Source: Mya arenaria
Taxonomy: Eukaryota; Mollusca; Bivalvia; Myida; Myidae
DNA: 64,000 bases
Direction of reading: 5' to 3'
Assembly (NCBI RefSeq): GCF_026914265.1
Contig: NC_069135.1
Location: 29,330,738 to 29,394,737, forward strand
Made by a program: the position numbers and the translations under genes. The notes under the pieces were generated by a model. That model saw nothing but the letters and a program-made list of their open reading frames with translations, had not been told where the DNA came from and made no database searches. Positions within the stretch are counted from its first letter, which is position 1. Each line of letters opens with the position of its first letter. Positions 49,801-56,406 of the stretch are shown one piece after another.

Positions 49801-52800
49801 TTTTATTACCTCTTCTTTTTTACGAAAACAGTCGCGGTATTGTCATAGTCGTTGTGTCGTTATCGTTGGTATCGTCGTCATCAGCATCGTTGAGCAATAT
49901 TTTTAACCTTGGTCAAAACAAACTGTTCAATGTATTTAAAGAAATTGAATAAAAAGTAAAAAAATAAATGATAACCGAGTTATGTCCCATTTTTGCTTGA
50001 AAGCATTAACAGACGAACGTTTTGGCTCGCTTAAAGGCGCTATTGTTTAACTATTATCGAGCCTTGGTTAAGCTAGTCTTGTGAACCAGTGCATCAAACG
50101 GATAATTAGCCATTGATTCCACGTTTCTTTCCACAGTCGTGTTTAGGTTTTGCTAGCTTAACTCTTTTGAAGGTATTACAAATTAAATGCATTTGATTTT
50201 TAATTAATGTACAATATACGCATAGTGTGCAGTACATGTATTCAGTTACACAATGATTTATTCCGATTCAGGAAACTCGTGGACAGCTTTTTCAATATCT
50301 AGAGTGGAGAAATACTACACCGAGGAAGAGAATACGCCTTGGATCGAGACGACCGCCGGCATCATCACCGTATCCGTCGTTTGCGTTGTCGCCTTCTTGT
50401 TGATCGTGGCTGGCATCGCTGTCGCAATGTACAAGTATCGGAAGACCGGCAGGTATGAGGGTTATACTGAGTTGAAAGTGTTCATTCGCGTTCGATTAAT
50501 ATTGGTAATAATTGGTACTAGTATGGTGAATGATAACGACGACTGTTTAATATTGCGGTGTAGTACGCGTTTGATGGGAGAAGCAAAACAACGTTTACTT
50601 TTAAAATATTCAATGATCAAGTTGATGAGCTGATGGTAGCTAGAAGCCACTAGGATGTTTGTTTCGATCTTTTATGTGACTAGTTTAAGAGTTTTAGAAG
50701 GTGGCATGGCGCAGGATCCTTCGACTGTGGATAAAAACATTTCATGATTGTCATTTAGTATGACAAAGAACTGGGTGACATGTCTTTGGACGTGCCTTAT
50801 GTCTCAACTTGAAACATAGAAACATAGTGATTTTATGTTCTATGTCTTTGGCGTTTACCCAGCGCCACTAAACCGGGTTTATGTTTAAACTTTTTGCTAC
50901 TGATATTGTTTCTGTAGCTTTGAGTAGATGCTTGATCTGGTGTGGTTTTTAATTTTAATTCTGTAGTAATAAATAAATGTTGGGGCAAATGTGAGGTTAA
51001 CCATACAGACTAGTTCAATCCCCCACGTGTTCCAGTCTTGTGTATCACTGACCGTTCCAAGGCGGTAATTTCATTATATATCGGTACGTTTTTTATGGGT
51101 GTGTGGTCTGTCTGTGGTGTTTGTATTTGTGAATGTGGTGTTTATGCACCAGTCAATTGTAACCACGGCCCCCAAGGTCCGGGGGTATACCGGGGATAGC
51201 CGCGGAAATGGGCCGTGTTTTTACTCTCCCGGTGGCCCCTCAGTGCCGGGTGAATGCGGTGGTTTTGTATTCGCGCCATATATATCGGGGAATGTGCATT
51301 ACTTAGGGTTCCTGGGGCGCGGGGGCATTTGGCGGGGATTTTACCATCAGTTTGTCCCCGCAGGACGGAGATTTTACCCGGACTGAAAGTCAAAGTCCCC
51401 GCTATTCCCCGGACCTGGGGGGCGTGGTTATAATTGACTGGTACATTATGCGTATGTGCCCCTAGTTCATTGTCGTTTCGTCGTTAGCCTTGTGTCTCCC
51501 GGTAGGGGTTATAAGCTCTTTATATTCAATTACTGGGCGTGTCCCTGTAGTTTCCGTTGTATTACTGGAACCACAAAATAAATAAAAGAAATATGTGAAT
51601 AGGCGGTGAGTAAAATTAGAAAAAACCCTGAAAATGCTTAAGTTTATTTTTTATGGTATATTTTGAAATGTGTAAATGATTTATCGATTTGGACTCCAGA
51701 GATGACATTTTAAAAAGAAGCCGGGCAGAAGAAGATGAGGAAAGAACGGATGGTACTAGGAACACCGGCAAACCAAAACGTACAGTACTTTCTTCTTATA
51801 CAAATAAGATTTATGTACATAAGTTGATGTTATCTATGCAAGTACATATGTATATATACATTTATATTTATTCACAAATTCACATATTATTATTCAGTTT
51901 GTTAAAGAATATTGTGTTAAATTATATGCATACTTAATACTAAAATACTTGATATATATATACTTTTATTGTCATTCACAAATAATAAATATTCACCAAA
52001 AAGTAAAATATCACTAGAACATATTCGCACACTTATTAATAACTGGAACTATTATATCTTTCTATAATAAAAATAAAACATTTTATGTTTTAAACCCCTA
52101 AGAATACAATCAATACAGAAGATTGAAACAAAGTTGGGAAATGTTATGTTGGTCATGTTAACAGAGGTCATTTTTAACAAACAATTATGAAAGAACGAAG
52201 TTTGAAACTATTTTCATTACATGTATATGTTATTGAGCTAAACTGACCTGCCTATTTATTATTACAGCGACGGGGGCAATGATTAGACCCTACGACAAGA
52301 GCCACCCACCTCCTGCTGTTGTTGCCCTGCCCATGCCTGTAAGTGGGTCACAAACCATCCCCTTATTTTATTACTTTGGGTGTCTCTTTTAAGATAATCA
52401 CAGCTTACACTTTAGTTTAAAACGGAACAAATAAAATCGTGCACATCCAAATGATATAATTGGGTTGCATGACAAACTATTAACGTTTCAAAAACATATA
52501 CCTAGCTTTGTTAAAAAATCAAAAAAGGTAATGCAAAGCTTCCGACAGTTTCGAAATGAAAACGCAGACATTATCATAGATTCCCATCCAGTGGCATGCA
52601 TCGTGATCACCCTGGTGTATTTTACAGGTGACACACCCATCCAGGGGCATTTACCGTGATCAATCTGTTGTATTGTACAGTTGAAACACCCATGTAGTGG
52701 CATGCATCATGATCAGTTCGATGTATTTTACAGGTGGAACACCAATCCATCGTTTTCAGTCTGTTGTATTGTACAGGTGCAACACCCATAACGTGGCATG

Positions 52801-54906
52801 CATCATGATCAATATGTTGTATTGTACAGGGGAAACACCCATAACGTGGCATGCACCATGATCAGTATGTTGTATTGTACAGGTGCAACACCCATAACGT
52901 GGCATGCACCATGATCAATATGTTGTATTGTACAGATGCAACACCCATAACGTGGCATGCACCATAATCAATATGTTGTATTGTACAGGTGCAACACCCA
53001 TAACGTGGCATGCACCATGATCAATATGTTGTATTGTACAGGTGCAACACCCATAACGTGGCATGCACCATAATCAATATGTTGTATTGTACAGGTGCAA
53101 CACCCATAACGTGGCATGCACCATGATCAATATGTTGTATTGTACAGGTGCAACACCAATAACGTGGCACCCATAACGTGGCATGCACCATGATCAATAT
53201 GTTGTATTATACAGGTGCAACACCCATAACGTGGCATGCACCATGATCAATATGTTGTATTGTACAGGGGAAACACCCATAACGTGGCATGCACCATGAT
53301 CAGTATGTTGTATTGTACAGGTGCAACACCCATAACGTGGCATGCACCATGATCAGTATGTTGTATTGTACAGGGGAAACACCCATAACGTGGCATGCAC
53401 CATGATCAGTATGTTGTATTGTACAGGTGCAACACCCATAACGTGGCATGCACCATGATCAATATGTTGTATTGTACAGGGGAAACACCCATAACGTGGC
53501 ATGCACCATGATCAGTATGTTGTATTGTACAGATGCAACACCCATAACGTGGCATGCACCATGATCAATATGTTGTATTGTACAGGGGAAACACCCATAA
53601 CGTGGCATGCACCATGATCAGTATGTTGTATTGTACAGGGGAAACACCCATAACGTGGCATGCACCATGATCAGTATGTTGTATTGTACAGGGGAAACAC
53701 CCATAACGTGGCATGCATCATGATCGGTCAAGTACATTGTACAGGTGAAACCCCATATAGTGGCACGCATCATGATCAGTCTGGTGCATTGTACAGGTGA
53801 AACCCCAAATAGTGACATGCGCAATGATCAGGCTGGTGCATTGTGCAGGTGAAACCCCAAATAGTGACATGCGCAATGATCAGTCTGGTGCATTGTACAG
53901 ATGAAACCCCAAATAGTGACATGCGCAATGATCAGTCTGGTGCATTGTACAGGTGAAACCCCAAATAGTGACATGCGCAATGATCAGTCTGGTGCATTGT
54001 ACAGGTGAAACCCCAAATAGTGACATGCGCAATGATCAGGCTGGTGCATTGTACAGGTGAAACCCCAAATAGTGACATGCGCAATGATCAGGCTGGTGCA
54101 TTGTACAGGTGAAACCCCAAATAGTGACATGCGCAATGATCAGTCTGGTGCATTGTACAGGTGAAACCCCAAATAGTGACATGCGCAATGATCAGGCTGG
54201 TGCATTGTACAGGTGAAACCCCATATAGTGGCACGCATCATGATCAGTCTGGTGCACTGTACATGTGAAACCCCATACGGTGGCACGCACCATGAACAGG
54301 CTGGTGCATTGTACAGGTGTTACACCAATAAAGTGGCATACATCATGACCGCTATGTTGCATTTTACAGGTGAAACAGCGTCCTCCACGGCGCGACGAAC
54401 TGAAAAAACAAGATGGCATAACAACTGTTCGTGGTTCACCAGCAAACAGTGTGACCCCGACAAATATTGTATTGAACAGAAAGTTTGATGGACGAGCGAT
54501 AGATCCTGGTAAGTAAACTATTATTCATTGATACGATTTACGTTAGTATTACTATAACAATCTTTTGTGTAATAATGCTAAATATATATAGATAAAAACA
54601 AAAATTAGAGCTCGAAATTCGAATAGTGAAAAGTCGATAGTCTATAGTCGTTTCTATTGATACAGAATATAACCCGTTCTTGAAGGTCTGTTCAACAATT
54701 GAGAGCAAATCAGTAAACATGTAATGGTAAATATTTAGAAACCACCTTACACTTTCCGTGGTTTATTGTATTCTAGTTGTATTTTCGAAAACAATATCAT
54801 TTCTTTAAATGCCCTTGCAGTATCTGGGCGAGCTTACGAATACAACACACAGACAAACGAACGACGGTGGATACGTACACCTGATGGACAGCAAGTCACC
54901 GCCTAG
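22390..54906 (+). CDS. Large transmembrane cadherin with 17 EC repeats (26 exons)
   Basis: A calcium-dependent adhesion protein of 2103 residues. The spliced model joins 22390-22444, 22708-22945, 27789-27916, 28992-29230, 30810-30990, 31558-31818, 39480-39623, 40239-40396, 41213-41309, 41568-41818, 42300-42420, 42695-42940, 43286-43428, 44303-44399, 44693-44833, 45322-45923, 46047-46185, 46352-47198, 47382-48616, 48839-49121, 49582-49730, 50272-50452, 51700-51779, 52268-52338, 54370-54508 and 54821-54906. All introns are GT-AG and all phases agree. Layout: signal peptide 1-18; 17 EC repeats about 20-1815, with LDRE/LDYE and DxNDNxP calcium motifs; a membrane-proximal region 1815-1945; TM about 1946-1970; tail of 133 residues. 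There are no EGF or laminin-G domains, so it is not a classical Fat or Flamingo type. It is nearest in style to cadherin-23-like proteins, but the orthologue is unknown. EC17 lacks a good calcium-linker motif. Transposons and minisatellites lie only in introns. Confidence 0.9.
22708..22945 (+). CDS. Cadherin exon 2: EC1
   Basis: Acceptor ATTTTAG, reads VPVFTSPAAPF...IDESDVIG...FDYEAGETSYILEI, donor GTAAGT. Holds the front two-thirds of EC1. Phase 1 in, phase 2 out. Confidence 0.88.
22946..27788. other. Intron 2 (4.8 kb), dominated by a minisatellite
   Basis: The intron between the two parts of EC1. Positions 23155-27290 are a 39-bp tandem array. The flanks (22980-23150 and 27290-27400) contain related GCGAAAATGAGAAAA-like words and GC-rich pieces, suggesting the array grew inside an older repeat element. 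Confidence 0.8.
23155..27290. repeat. 39-bp minisatellite array with higher-order repeats
   Basis: About 105 units close to CACCCCGTCACTCGGTACGT followed by TGTCCCATTGTCTCATTTT. The first 1.3 kb is degenerate (40-bp variants with CCCTTGGTACATTTTCCC); the rest is homogeneous. From 24447 three higher-order blocks begin at 24447, 25493 and 26509, each opened by a CATGTCTCATTTAACACACC variant; blocks two and three are in register over 936 bp (24 units). The unit is 13 codons long, so every frame stays open. The long ORFs across it (up to 800 residues, SPRHSVRCPIVSF repeats) are therefore artefacts. Confidence 0.95.
27789..27916 (+). CDS. Cadherin exon 3: EC1/EC2 junction
   Basis: Completes EC1 (ATVTISVNNVNDNTPAF, a canonical calcium linker) and opens EC2 (FYFATVAENTAS). 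Acceptor GTTTTCAG, donor GTAGGT. Phase 2 in, phase 1 out. Confidence 0.9.
28258..28836. repeat. Trinucleotide microsatellite in intron 3
   Basis: A nearly 580-bp run of CTA/CTG/CCA triplets, with (CTA)n from about 28548 to 28760 and an ATC run at 28774-28806. Opposite-strand polyserine ORFs are consequences of the repeat. It lies 340 bp after the donor of exon 3. Confidence 0.95.
28992..29230 (+). CDS. Cadherin exon 4: EC2
   Basis: Encodes most of EC2: SSISLLTVTDADGDAL...VIDYETLSGANYKYTLVVEATDG...TATVIVT. Phase 1 in, phase 0 out; donor ACG|GTAGGC. The last 10 coding bases and the donor are part of a 94-bp tandem triplication. Confidence 0.9.
29221..29496 (+). repeat. 94-bp tandem triplication spanning the exon 4 donor
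   Basis: Three copies start at 29221, 29315 and 29409. Each contains CATTGTCACG|GTAGGC, that is, the last coding bases of exon 4 plus the splice donor. The copies are almost identical (one early T/A difference), so the duplication is recent. Confidence 0.95.
29497..30809. other. Intron 4, remainder
   Basis: About 1.3 kb of AT-rich sequence in which I recognise no exon or repeat family. Confidence 0.5.
30810..30990 (+). CDS. Cadherin exon 5: EC2/EC3 junction
   Basis: Linker VTNVNEATPSF, then the EC3 start with GIDETSAVGTSIVTVTAYDADDGAAGEVVYSL. Acceptor CTATTCAG, donor GTATGA. Phase 0 in, phase 1 out. Confidence 0.9.
31558..31818 (+). CDS. Cadherin exon 6: EC3/EC4
   Basis: Completes EC3 (GTFGVDPTSGVLSTIVDTFD..., LVDVNDNTPTF) and opens EC4 (AQNVYTLSIPETTAA). 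Acceptor GTTACAG, donor GTGAGC. Phase 1 in and out. Confidence 0.9.
32785..33639 (+). CDS. LINE ORF1 (L1-ORF1p-like)
   Basis: An open frame of 284 residues starts MSNPNSTSTPISKSAASKR. After a low-complexity head comes a coiled coil (INALEYENAELKSKVFKLEN, about residues 102-121). An RRM-like domain follows with RRNCLRVAGVAE, IDRSHRVGP and DIIVKFVSYRSRQKLYQRR, then a C-terminal domain (YVNEDLTRKRSSLLYEARR, DGKVLIKD). The family binds the element RNA as a trimer and aids strand annealing. No breaks are visible, in contrast to ORF2 of the same copy. It is an element gene lying within a host intron, not a host exon. Confidence 0.85.
   Translation: MSNPNSTSTPISKSAASKRDLSSPMDDADTKKYKLSESNTTVHIKDTSGIAPCALSKEDLFYVSKQISATFHDDMSTLVETLISKLVPPLVKSIHADLTSRINALEYENAELKSKVFKLENEADRAEKYSRRNCLRVAGVAETTSENTDDIVLGISNAVSSGLLIEEIDRSHRVGPVRNDKKPRDIIVKFVSYRSRQKLYQRRSALKRSSEHSYVYVNEDLTRKRSSLLYEARRHAKTGSLLGAWSSDGKVLIKDKAGKIHAINCPDELYAALPAMSYASAMQK
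34512..35894 (+). pseudogene. LINE ORF2, N-terminal leader, 2A-like motif and endonuclease
   Basis: The frame begins with a hydrophobic leader of about 70 residues, then LLNQSGDIHPNPGP, whose NPGP is encoded at 34755-34766. This is a 2A-like motif, known to cause ribosome skipping between Gly and Pro. Next is an APE endonuclease: LVHYNVQSILPK, LAFSETWLS, GGVILYVKE, VGLFYRPPN, NIVLVGDLNLNATP and SSIIDLVF. The frame runs out after REAKALHIDS, where a 1-nt shift near 35870 moves the protein to the next frame (KGWWSTIKQFM). Confidence 0.85.
35830..37937 (+). pseudogene. LINE ORF2, reverse transcriptase and C-terminus
   Basis: RT motifs in order: VGPDTINNRVLIELS, WKIANVCPIFKKGE, NYRPVSLLDSLGKVFERAV, LTDFQSGFRPCDST, IVFCDISKAFDRVWH, GVPQGSILGPLLFIIYIND and ISLFADDTSL (FADD at 36787-36798), then the thumb. 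After a frameshift near 37670 the end continues in another frame: NYDLYRKNIVSSQ, CLCGDSESVRRFMVFCPLY, and on to a stop at 37937. The CxC...C knuckle has Arg where relatives usually carry His. The enzyme would copy the element RNA at a nicked target. Confidence 0.87.
39032..39394. mobile_element. MITE family 2, copy 4 (intron 6)
   Basis: A palindromic element with ends TTAAAGCTGC and GCAGCTTTAA, about 86 bp before exon 7. The arms pair around CAGTTAGTAGCCGTTAGTAAC. Its position close to the acceptor could affect splicing (inference). Confidence 0.8.
39480..39623 (+). CDS. Cadherin exon 7: EC4 middle
   Basis: Reads TSLLTLTATDDDVTDAMLTF...KFELDSNTAQLNLL. Acceptor CCTTTCAG, donor GTAAGT. Phase 1 in and out. 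Confidence 0.88.
39624..40238. other. Intron 7
   Basis: About 615 bp with a degenerate internal periodicity: phrases such as GGTTTTGCATGTAAGCA, TTAAGTTAATATCTCAGCAA and TTTGCATTAA recur at about 39720, 39900 and 40050. It resembles an eroded tandem repeat. No exon seen. Confidence 0.45.
40239..40396 (+). CDS. Cadherin exon 8: EC4 end
   Basis: VDLDAGDASSYILVVSVSDGG...TVTSVNDAAPSVTGATVA: the EC4 calcium motif is degenerate (VNDAAP instead of VNDNTP). Acceptor CTCCACAG, donor GTAAGT. Phase 1 in, 0 out. Confidence 0.88.
40397..41212. other. Intron 8
   Basis: About 816 bp. Positions 40740-41060 are richer in GC than the surroundings and end in a hairpin-capable block (GGGGCGCGCGCC...GCGCCCC, 41030-41052). 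This may be a transposon fragment but I cannot name it. ORFs on both strands here look accidental. Confidence 0.4.
41213..41309 (+). CDS. Cadherin exon 9: EC5 start
   Basis: IDESTAVGGAVTTVVATDAD...GDLTFSIS. Acceptor ATTTCAG, donor GTATGT. Phase 0 in, 1 out. Confidence 0.88.
41568..41818 (+). CDS. Cadherin exon 10: EC5 end, EC6 start
   Basis: GNSAGKFTIDPTTGAISVAG, LDYETTIQYLL, DINDVSDQAPTC, then YYVSIDEPGVVSS. The donor is the less common GTTAGT. Phase 1 in, 0 out. Confidence 0.87.
41819..42299. other. Intron 10
   Basis: About 480 bp, AT-rich; nothing recognised. Confidence 0.5.
42300..42420 (+). CDS. Cadherin exon 11: EC6 middle
   Basis: YVTLACTDTDAVDTLTYSIASG...FSISTAGVITLAS. Acceptor CTTTTTCAG, donor GTAAGA. 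Phase 0 in, 1 out. Confidence 0.87.
42695..42940 (+). CDS. Cadherin exon 12: EC6 end, EC7 start
   Basis: LDYDAGTQNFALSVQVTDS, NPVNEATPTF, then VTFSENTAVGMSLATHAATDAD. Acceptor CTTGTCAG, donor GTTAGT. Phase 1 in and out. Confidence 0.88.
42941..43285. other. Intron 12
   Basis: About 345 bp; nothing recognised. Confidence 0.5.
43286..43428 (+). CDS. Cadherin exon 13: EC7 second half
   Basis: KFSIDQKTGELSLAQMLDYE, AISYVITVIAVDGGSPTPNT. Acceptor ATTACAG, donor GTAAGG. Phase 1 in, 0 out. Confidence 0.88.
43429..44302. other. Intron 13 with a duplicated exon 14 start
   Basis: Roughly 43850-44047 and 44068-44326 are diverged tandem copies that include the acceptor and first bases of exon 14. The upstream copy leaves a 24-nt potential micro-exon (44024-44047). 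Confidence 0.75.
44024..44047 (+). other. Potential in-frame micro-exon (duplicate of exon 14 start)
   Basis: Acceptor CTCCACAG, 24 bases encoding GTGTVTIQ, then a possible donor GTTGAT. Exon 14 begins with the same eight residues. Phase 0 on both sides, so inclusion would insert eight residues without a frameshift. Use is unproven; the donor is weak. Confidence 0.35.
44303..44399 (+). CDS. Cadherin exon 14: EC7/EC8 junction
   Basis: GTGTVTIQVSDVNDNVPTC (calcium linker), then HVLTVAEDA. Acceptor CCTCACAG, donor GTAAGA. Phase 0 in, 1 out. Confidence 0.88.
44693..44833 (+). CDS. Cadherin exon 15: EC8 middle
   Basis: TNTAVISDLGCTDADGTTPM, ASHFSIDTSGATPALVVG. Acceptor TTTCAAG, donor GTATGT. Phase 1 in and out. 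Confidence 0.83.
44834..45321. other. Intron 15
   Basis: About 490 bp; nothing recognised. Confidence 0.5.
45322..45923 (+). CDS. Cadherin exon 16: EC8 end, EC9, EC10 start
   Basis: LNYQTYTSYAIEIIVSDG, ITDVNTGGPSF; a full EC9 (YTTSIAENTAVS...LDTETTPSYSLTVQVSEE...VTDVNDNTPTC); EC10 start (LAEEGTVGDVIHSMTCTDAD). Acceptor TTTTCCAG, donor GTGAGC. Phase 1 in, 0 out. Confidence 0.92.
46047..46185 (+). CDS. Cadherin exon 17: EC10 end
   Basis: LKAVIDYETSGATQYDLTVE, VSDGTYSVDVTG, TPVNEVPPTF. Acceptor TTTCAG, donor GTGAGT. Phase 0 in, 1 out. Confidence 0.9.
46352..47198 (+). CDS. Cadherin exon 18: EC11, EC12, EC13 part
   Basis: Three repeats: VLETETVGTSVYQAVATDTD...LTDDNDQTPTF; YTTTLDENVPTSTPVLTV...IDYETL...INDMNDNTPVF; VSITESSAVG...LDRETAA. 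The donor AG|GTCGGT is weak but is the one that keeps frame with exon 19 (ASYTLVVYATDQG). Phase 1 in, 2 out. Confidence 0.92.
47382..48616 (+). CDS. Cadherin exon 19: EC13 end to EC17
   Basis: The largest exon, 1235 bp: LNDENDNDPVV, EC14 (TDADENENAYLTYSL...LDRETTDVYYLEV...VSDVNDNYPIF), EC15 (VSEQVPSGSSVDSV...LDRETQDTYVLVV...LDYNDNTPSY), EC16 (GTVTENVAAGTSIL...IDRETVNFFDFAL...VNDVNDNSPLF) and the EC17 start. Acceptor TTTTTCTAG, donor GTAATG. Phase 2 in, 1 out. Confidence 0.95.
48839..49121 (+). CDS. Cadherin exon 20: EC17 end and membrane-proximal start
   Basis: GDIVLASTATAGTSYQIYAT, ATVRVDAYNPNTVVL, then a non-cadherin stretch with ISKATFLSMESTFLSQLTTL and KRWCVEENGS. EC17 lacks the LDRE motif and ends without DxNDN. 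Acceptor TTTCATAG, donor GTGAGT. Phase 1 in, 2 out. Confidence 0.88.
49122..49581. other. Intron 20
   Basis: About 460 bp; nothing recognised. Confidence 0.5.
49582..49730 (+). CDS. Cadherin exon 21: membrane-proximal region
   Basis: ACIVRVYVIKDDTADAFSEL, KVFLSANEAYAITALDDVG. With exon 20 it forms a compact domain carrying a Cys pair (WCVEENGSNAC), reminiscent of ferredoxin-like membrane-proximal domains in long cadherins (inference). Acceptor CACTTCCAG, donor GTACAT. Phase 2 in, 1 out. Confidence 0.85.
49731..50271. other. Intron 21
   Basis: About 540 bp; nothing recognised. Confidence 0.5.
50272..50452 (+). CDS. Cadherin exon 22: transmembrane helix
   Basis: EKYYTEEENTPWIETT precedes the hydrophobic AGIITVSVVCVVAFLLIVAG helix and the stop-transfer YKYRKTGR. 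Type I topology: cadherin repeats outside, tail inside. Donor GTATGA. Phase 1 in, 2 out. Confidence 0.92.
50453..51699. other. Intron 22
   Basis: About 1.25 kb holding MITE family 1 copy 2 (51144-51443). The remainder shows nothing recognisable. Confidence 0.6.
51144..51443 (+). mobile_element. MITE family 1, copy 2 (intron 22)
   Basis: Ends TGCACCAGTCAATTGTAACC and an inverted counterpart, GC-rich interior, flanked by TTA on both sides: a TWA duplication typical of PIF/Harbinger-type elements. About 300 bp and no coding capacity. Confidence 0.8.
51700..51779 (+). CDS. Cadherin exon 23: cytoplasmic tail
   Basis: 80 bp encoding DDILKRSRAEEDEERTDG and RNTGKPK, highly charged. The acceptor is weak (ATTTGGACTCCAG with little pyrimidine tract). 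It is needed because joining exon 22 directly to exon 24 gives a stop after six codons. Phase 2 in, 1 out. Confidence 0.75.
51780..52267. other. Intron 23
   Basis: About 490 bp, AT-rich; nothing recognised. Confidence 0.5.
52268..52338 (+). CDS. Cadherin exon 24: cytoplasmic tail
   Basis: TGAMIRPYDKSHPPPAVVAL then PMP: a proline-rich piece that could bind SH3 or WW domains (inference). Acceptor ATTACAG, donor GTAAGT. Phase 1 in, 0 out. Confidence 0.82.
52560..54360 (+). repeat. 52-53-bp minisatellite derived from the exon 25 splice junction
   Basis: About 34 units fill intron 24. Type A (about 52770-53700, 53 bp) carries CATAACGTGGCATGCACC and TTGTATTGTACAGGTGCAAC. Type B (about 53730-54230, 52 bp) carries AAATAGTGACATGCGC and GTGCATTGTACAGGTGAAAC. 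Each unit ends with a T-rich stretch, ACAG and GTGAAAC or GTGCAAC, matching the real intron 24/exon 25 junction (GCATTTTACAG|GTGAAAC). Confidence 0.95.
54370..54508 (+). CDS. Cadherin exon 25: cytoplasmic tail
   Basis: VKQRPPRRDELKKQDG...TTVRGSPANSVTPTNIVLN, basic and Pro/Ser/Thr-rich. The acceptor GCATTTTACAG is the last of a long series of similar sites. Donor GTAAGT. Phase 0 in, 1 out. Confidence 0.85.
54509..54820. other. Intron 25
   Basis: About 310 bp; nothing recognised. Confidence 0.5.
54821..54906 (+). CDS. Cadherin exon 26: C-terminus with WW-like motif
   Basis: VSGRAYEYNTQTNERRWIRT then PDGQQVTA and TAG at 54904-54906. GRxYxYNxxTxxxxWxxP matches the second and third strands of a WW domain, without a clear first Trp. 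Acceptor GCCCTTGCAG. Confidence 0.87.
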
Positions 54907-55124
54907 CCTGACACGAAACTTAACCGGAGTGTGATCTTCACACTGTTGTACATTGTACATGCTGTTGAATCATGTCTTTTCTTAATGTTTACGCTATCAT
55001 TCAAAATGTATCATTAACATTTGGAGGAAAAATGTAATGTGGGATTCCGTAGTCCAAACTATAAGATTTTTTACATTTGAATTGAGCAAAGAAAAAATAA
55101 CAAAAATGATATATTTGCAATAAA
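54907..55124 (+). terminator. Cadherin 3' UTR and poly(A) signal
   Basis: The first AATAAA after the stop codon lies at about 55119-55124, giving a short 3' UTR of roughly 230-240 bases if it is used. Confidence 0.55.
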
Positions 55125-56406
55125 AAAAACATTGAACGAATACTAGTTAAATGACCTTAGATATCCTAACCTTTCATGATATTCACATGGAACTCTATTC
55201 ATATGGGATAAGTTAAAAATAGATATGTCTTGCAAGGCTAATTACTTTGGCATTGATAAGGTAAAGTTGTGGTATTCGGACACCGTCACGCAAAAACTTC
55301 AACTTGGTTGTAACTTAATAACCTTTCAAAGTGATTACATAAACCTTTGTATACATATCACCAGTGGTATTTGGACATATGTACCAGAGTCAATAACTCC
55401 TGCTCAAGCAAATTTCGCAAATGTCCCTTGTTGATTAAATGAACAAACAAGCATTGAAGTTAGCTCCGCGGCGCTCATGTTGCTTTTCAAAATTAAGACG
55501 GTATTTACAATGGGGAAACTCCATTTCAAAATTTATTTTGAAAACTTTTACAAAAGGTTTGCATTAAATCCAAAATTGGTTAATTTATTTATATTTGAAG
55601 CGAGGTCCGGTTCTTCTATTTGCGTTATATTTAATAAAATTTAAAAACAAAACAAACATAGTTCATTACCCAAAGCCTTGGTTCTTCAGTACAAATAAAA
55701 TTTGTAGAATCTTTAGGTAAATCATTGCGATGGTTTTGTGTGGTATACAAGGGGACTTTGTTCATGAACTTATGTACACTGATCAAGTATTGTCATTTCT
55801 ACTCTCATATTACATGTTTAAATTCATTCGTCCATTTCTCTTGTTAGTGTTAATGTTTGTTTCACGAAAGATACGCGTCCATTGTTATGCTTAAAGCGTT
55901 GTCTTTTACATAAGCGCTCTTAAACTTGTTTATGACCATGCTATATTTATTCCACGACCGGGTTTTATGATCTGTGATATATGTATGTGGACTTATGTCT
56001 CTTGTGAAGCAGTGCTCAAAATGTTGCTATTATTAAATACGCTCATGTTTCTTATGCTTATTTTACATCTTCCTTTTTTAATAAAAACATCAAAACAGTA
56101 TGTGTTGTTAGAAACTAATTGCCTAAATAACTCTCAAATAGTTTCCTTGTACATTTCAATGCAGAACAGGCAACACTTGTAGGACAGATTGGAAAAACTG
56201 TCATTTCTAGATTTATCGTATATGACACCTTTCATGACCTTAAAATTCAGTTCAATCCCAATTTATTTAAACGATAAAATGGCATGTCACGTTTCTCCTA
56301 AGAAAATTCACTTACTTTGAAATCAAGCATTGTTTATTTTTCATAGAATCCATGTTCTCAGCAACGTTCTAGTCCAGCAGAAAATATTTAATCTCTGATT
56401 TTTTTT
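55125..56406. other. Non-coding downstream region
   Basis: AT-rich; no coding exon or repeat recognised. Confidence 0.5.

Noticed and set aside
52560-54360. Regularly spaced repeats resembling a CRISPR array
   Set aside because: Units are contiguous tandem copies with no unique spacers and no cas genes, in a eukaryotic intron.
53618-54488. ORFs across the intron 24 array and exon 25
   Set aside because: Wrong frame for exon 25 or on the opposite strand of the tandem repeat.
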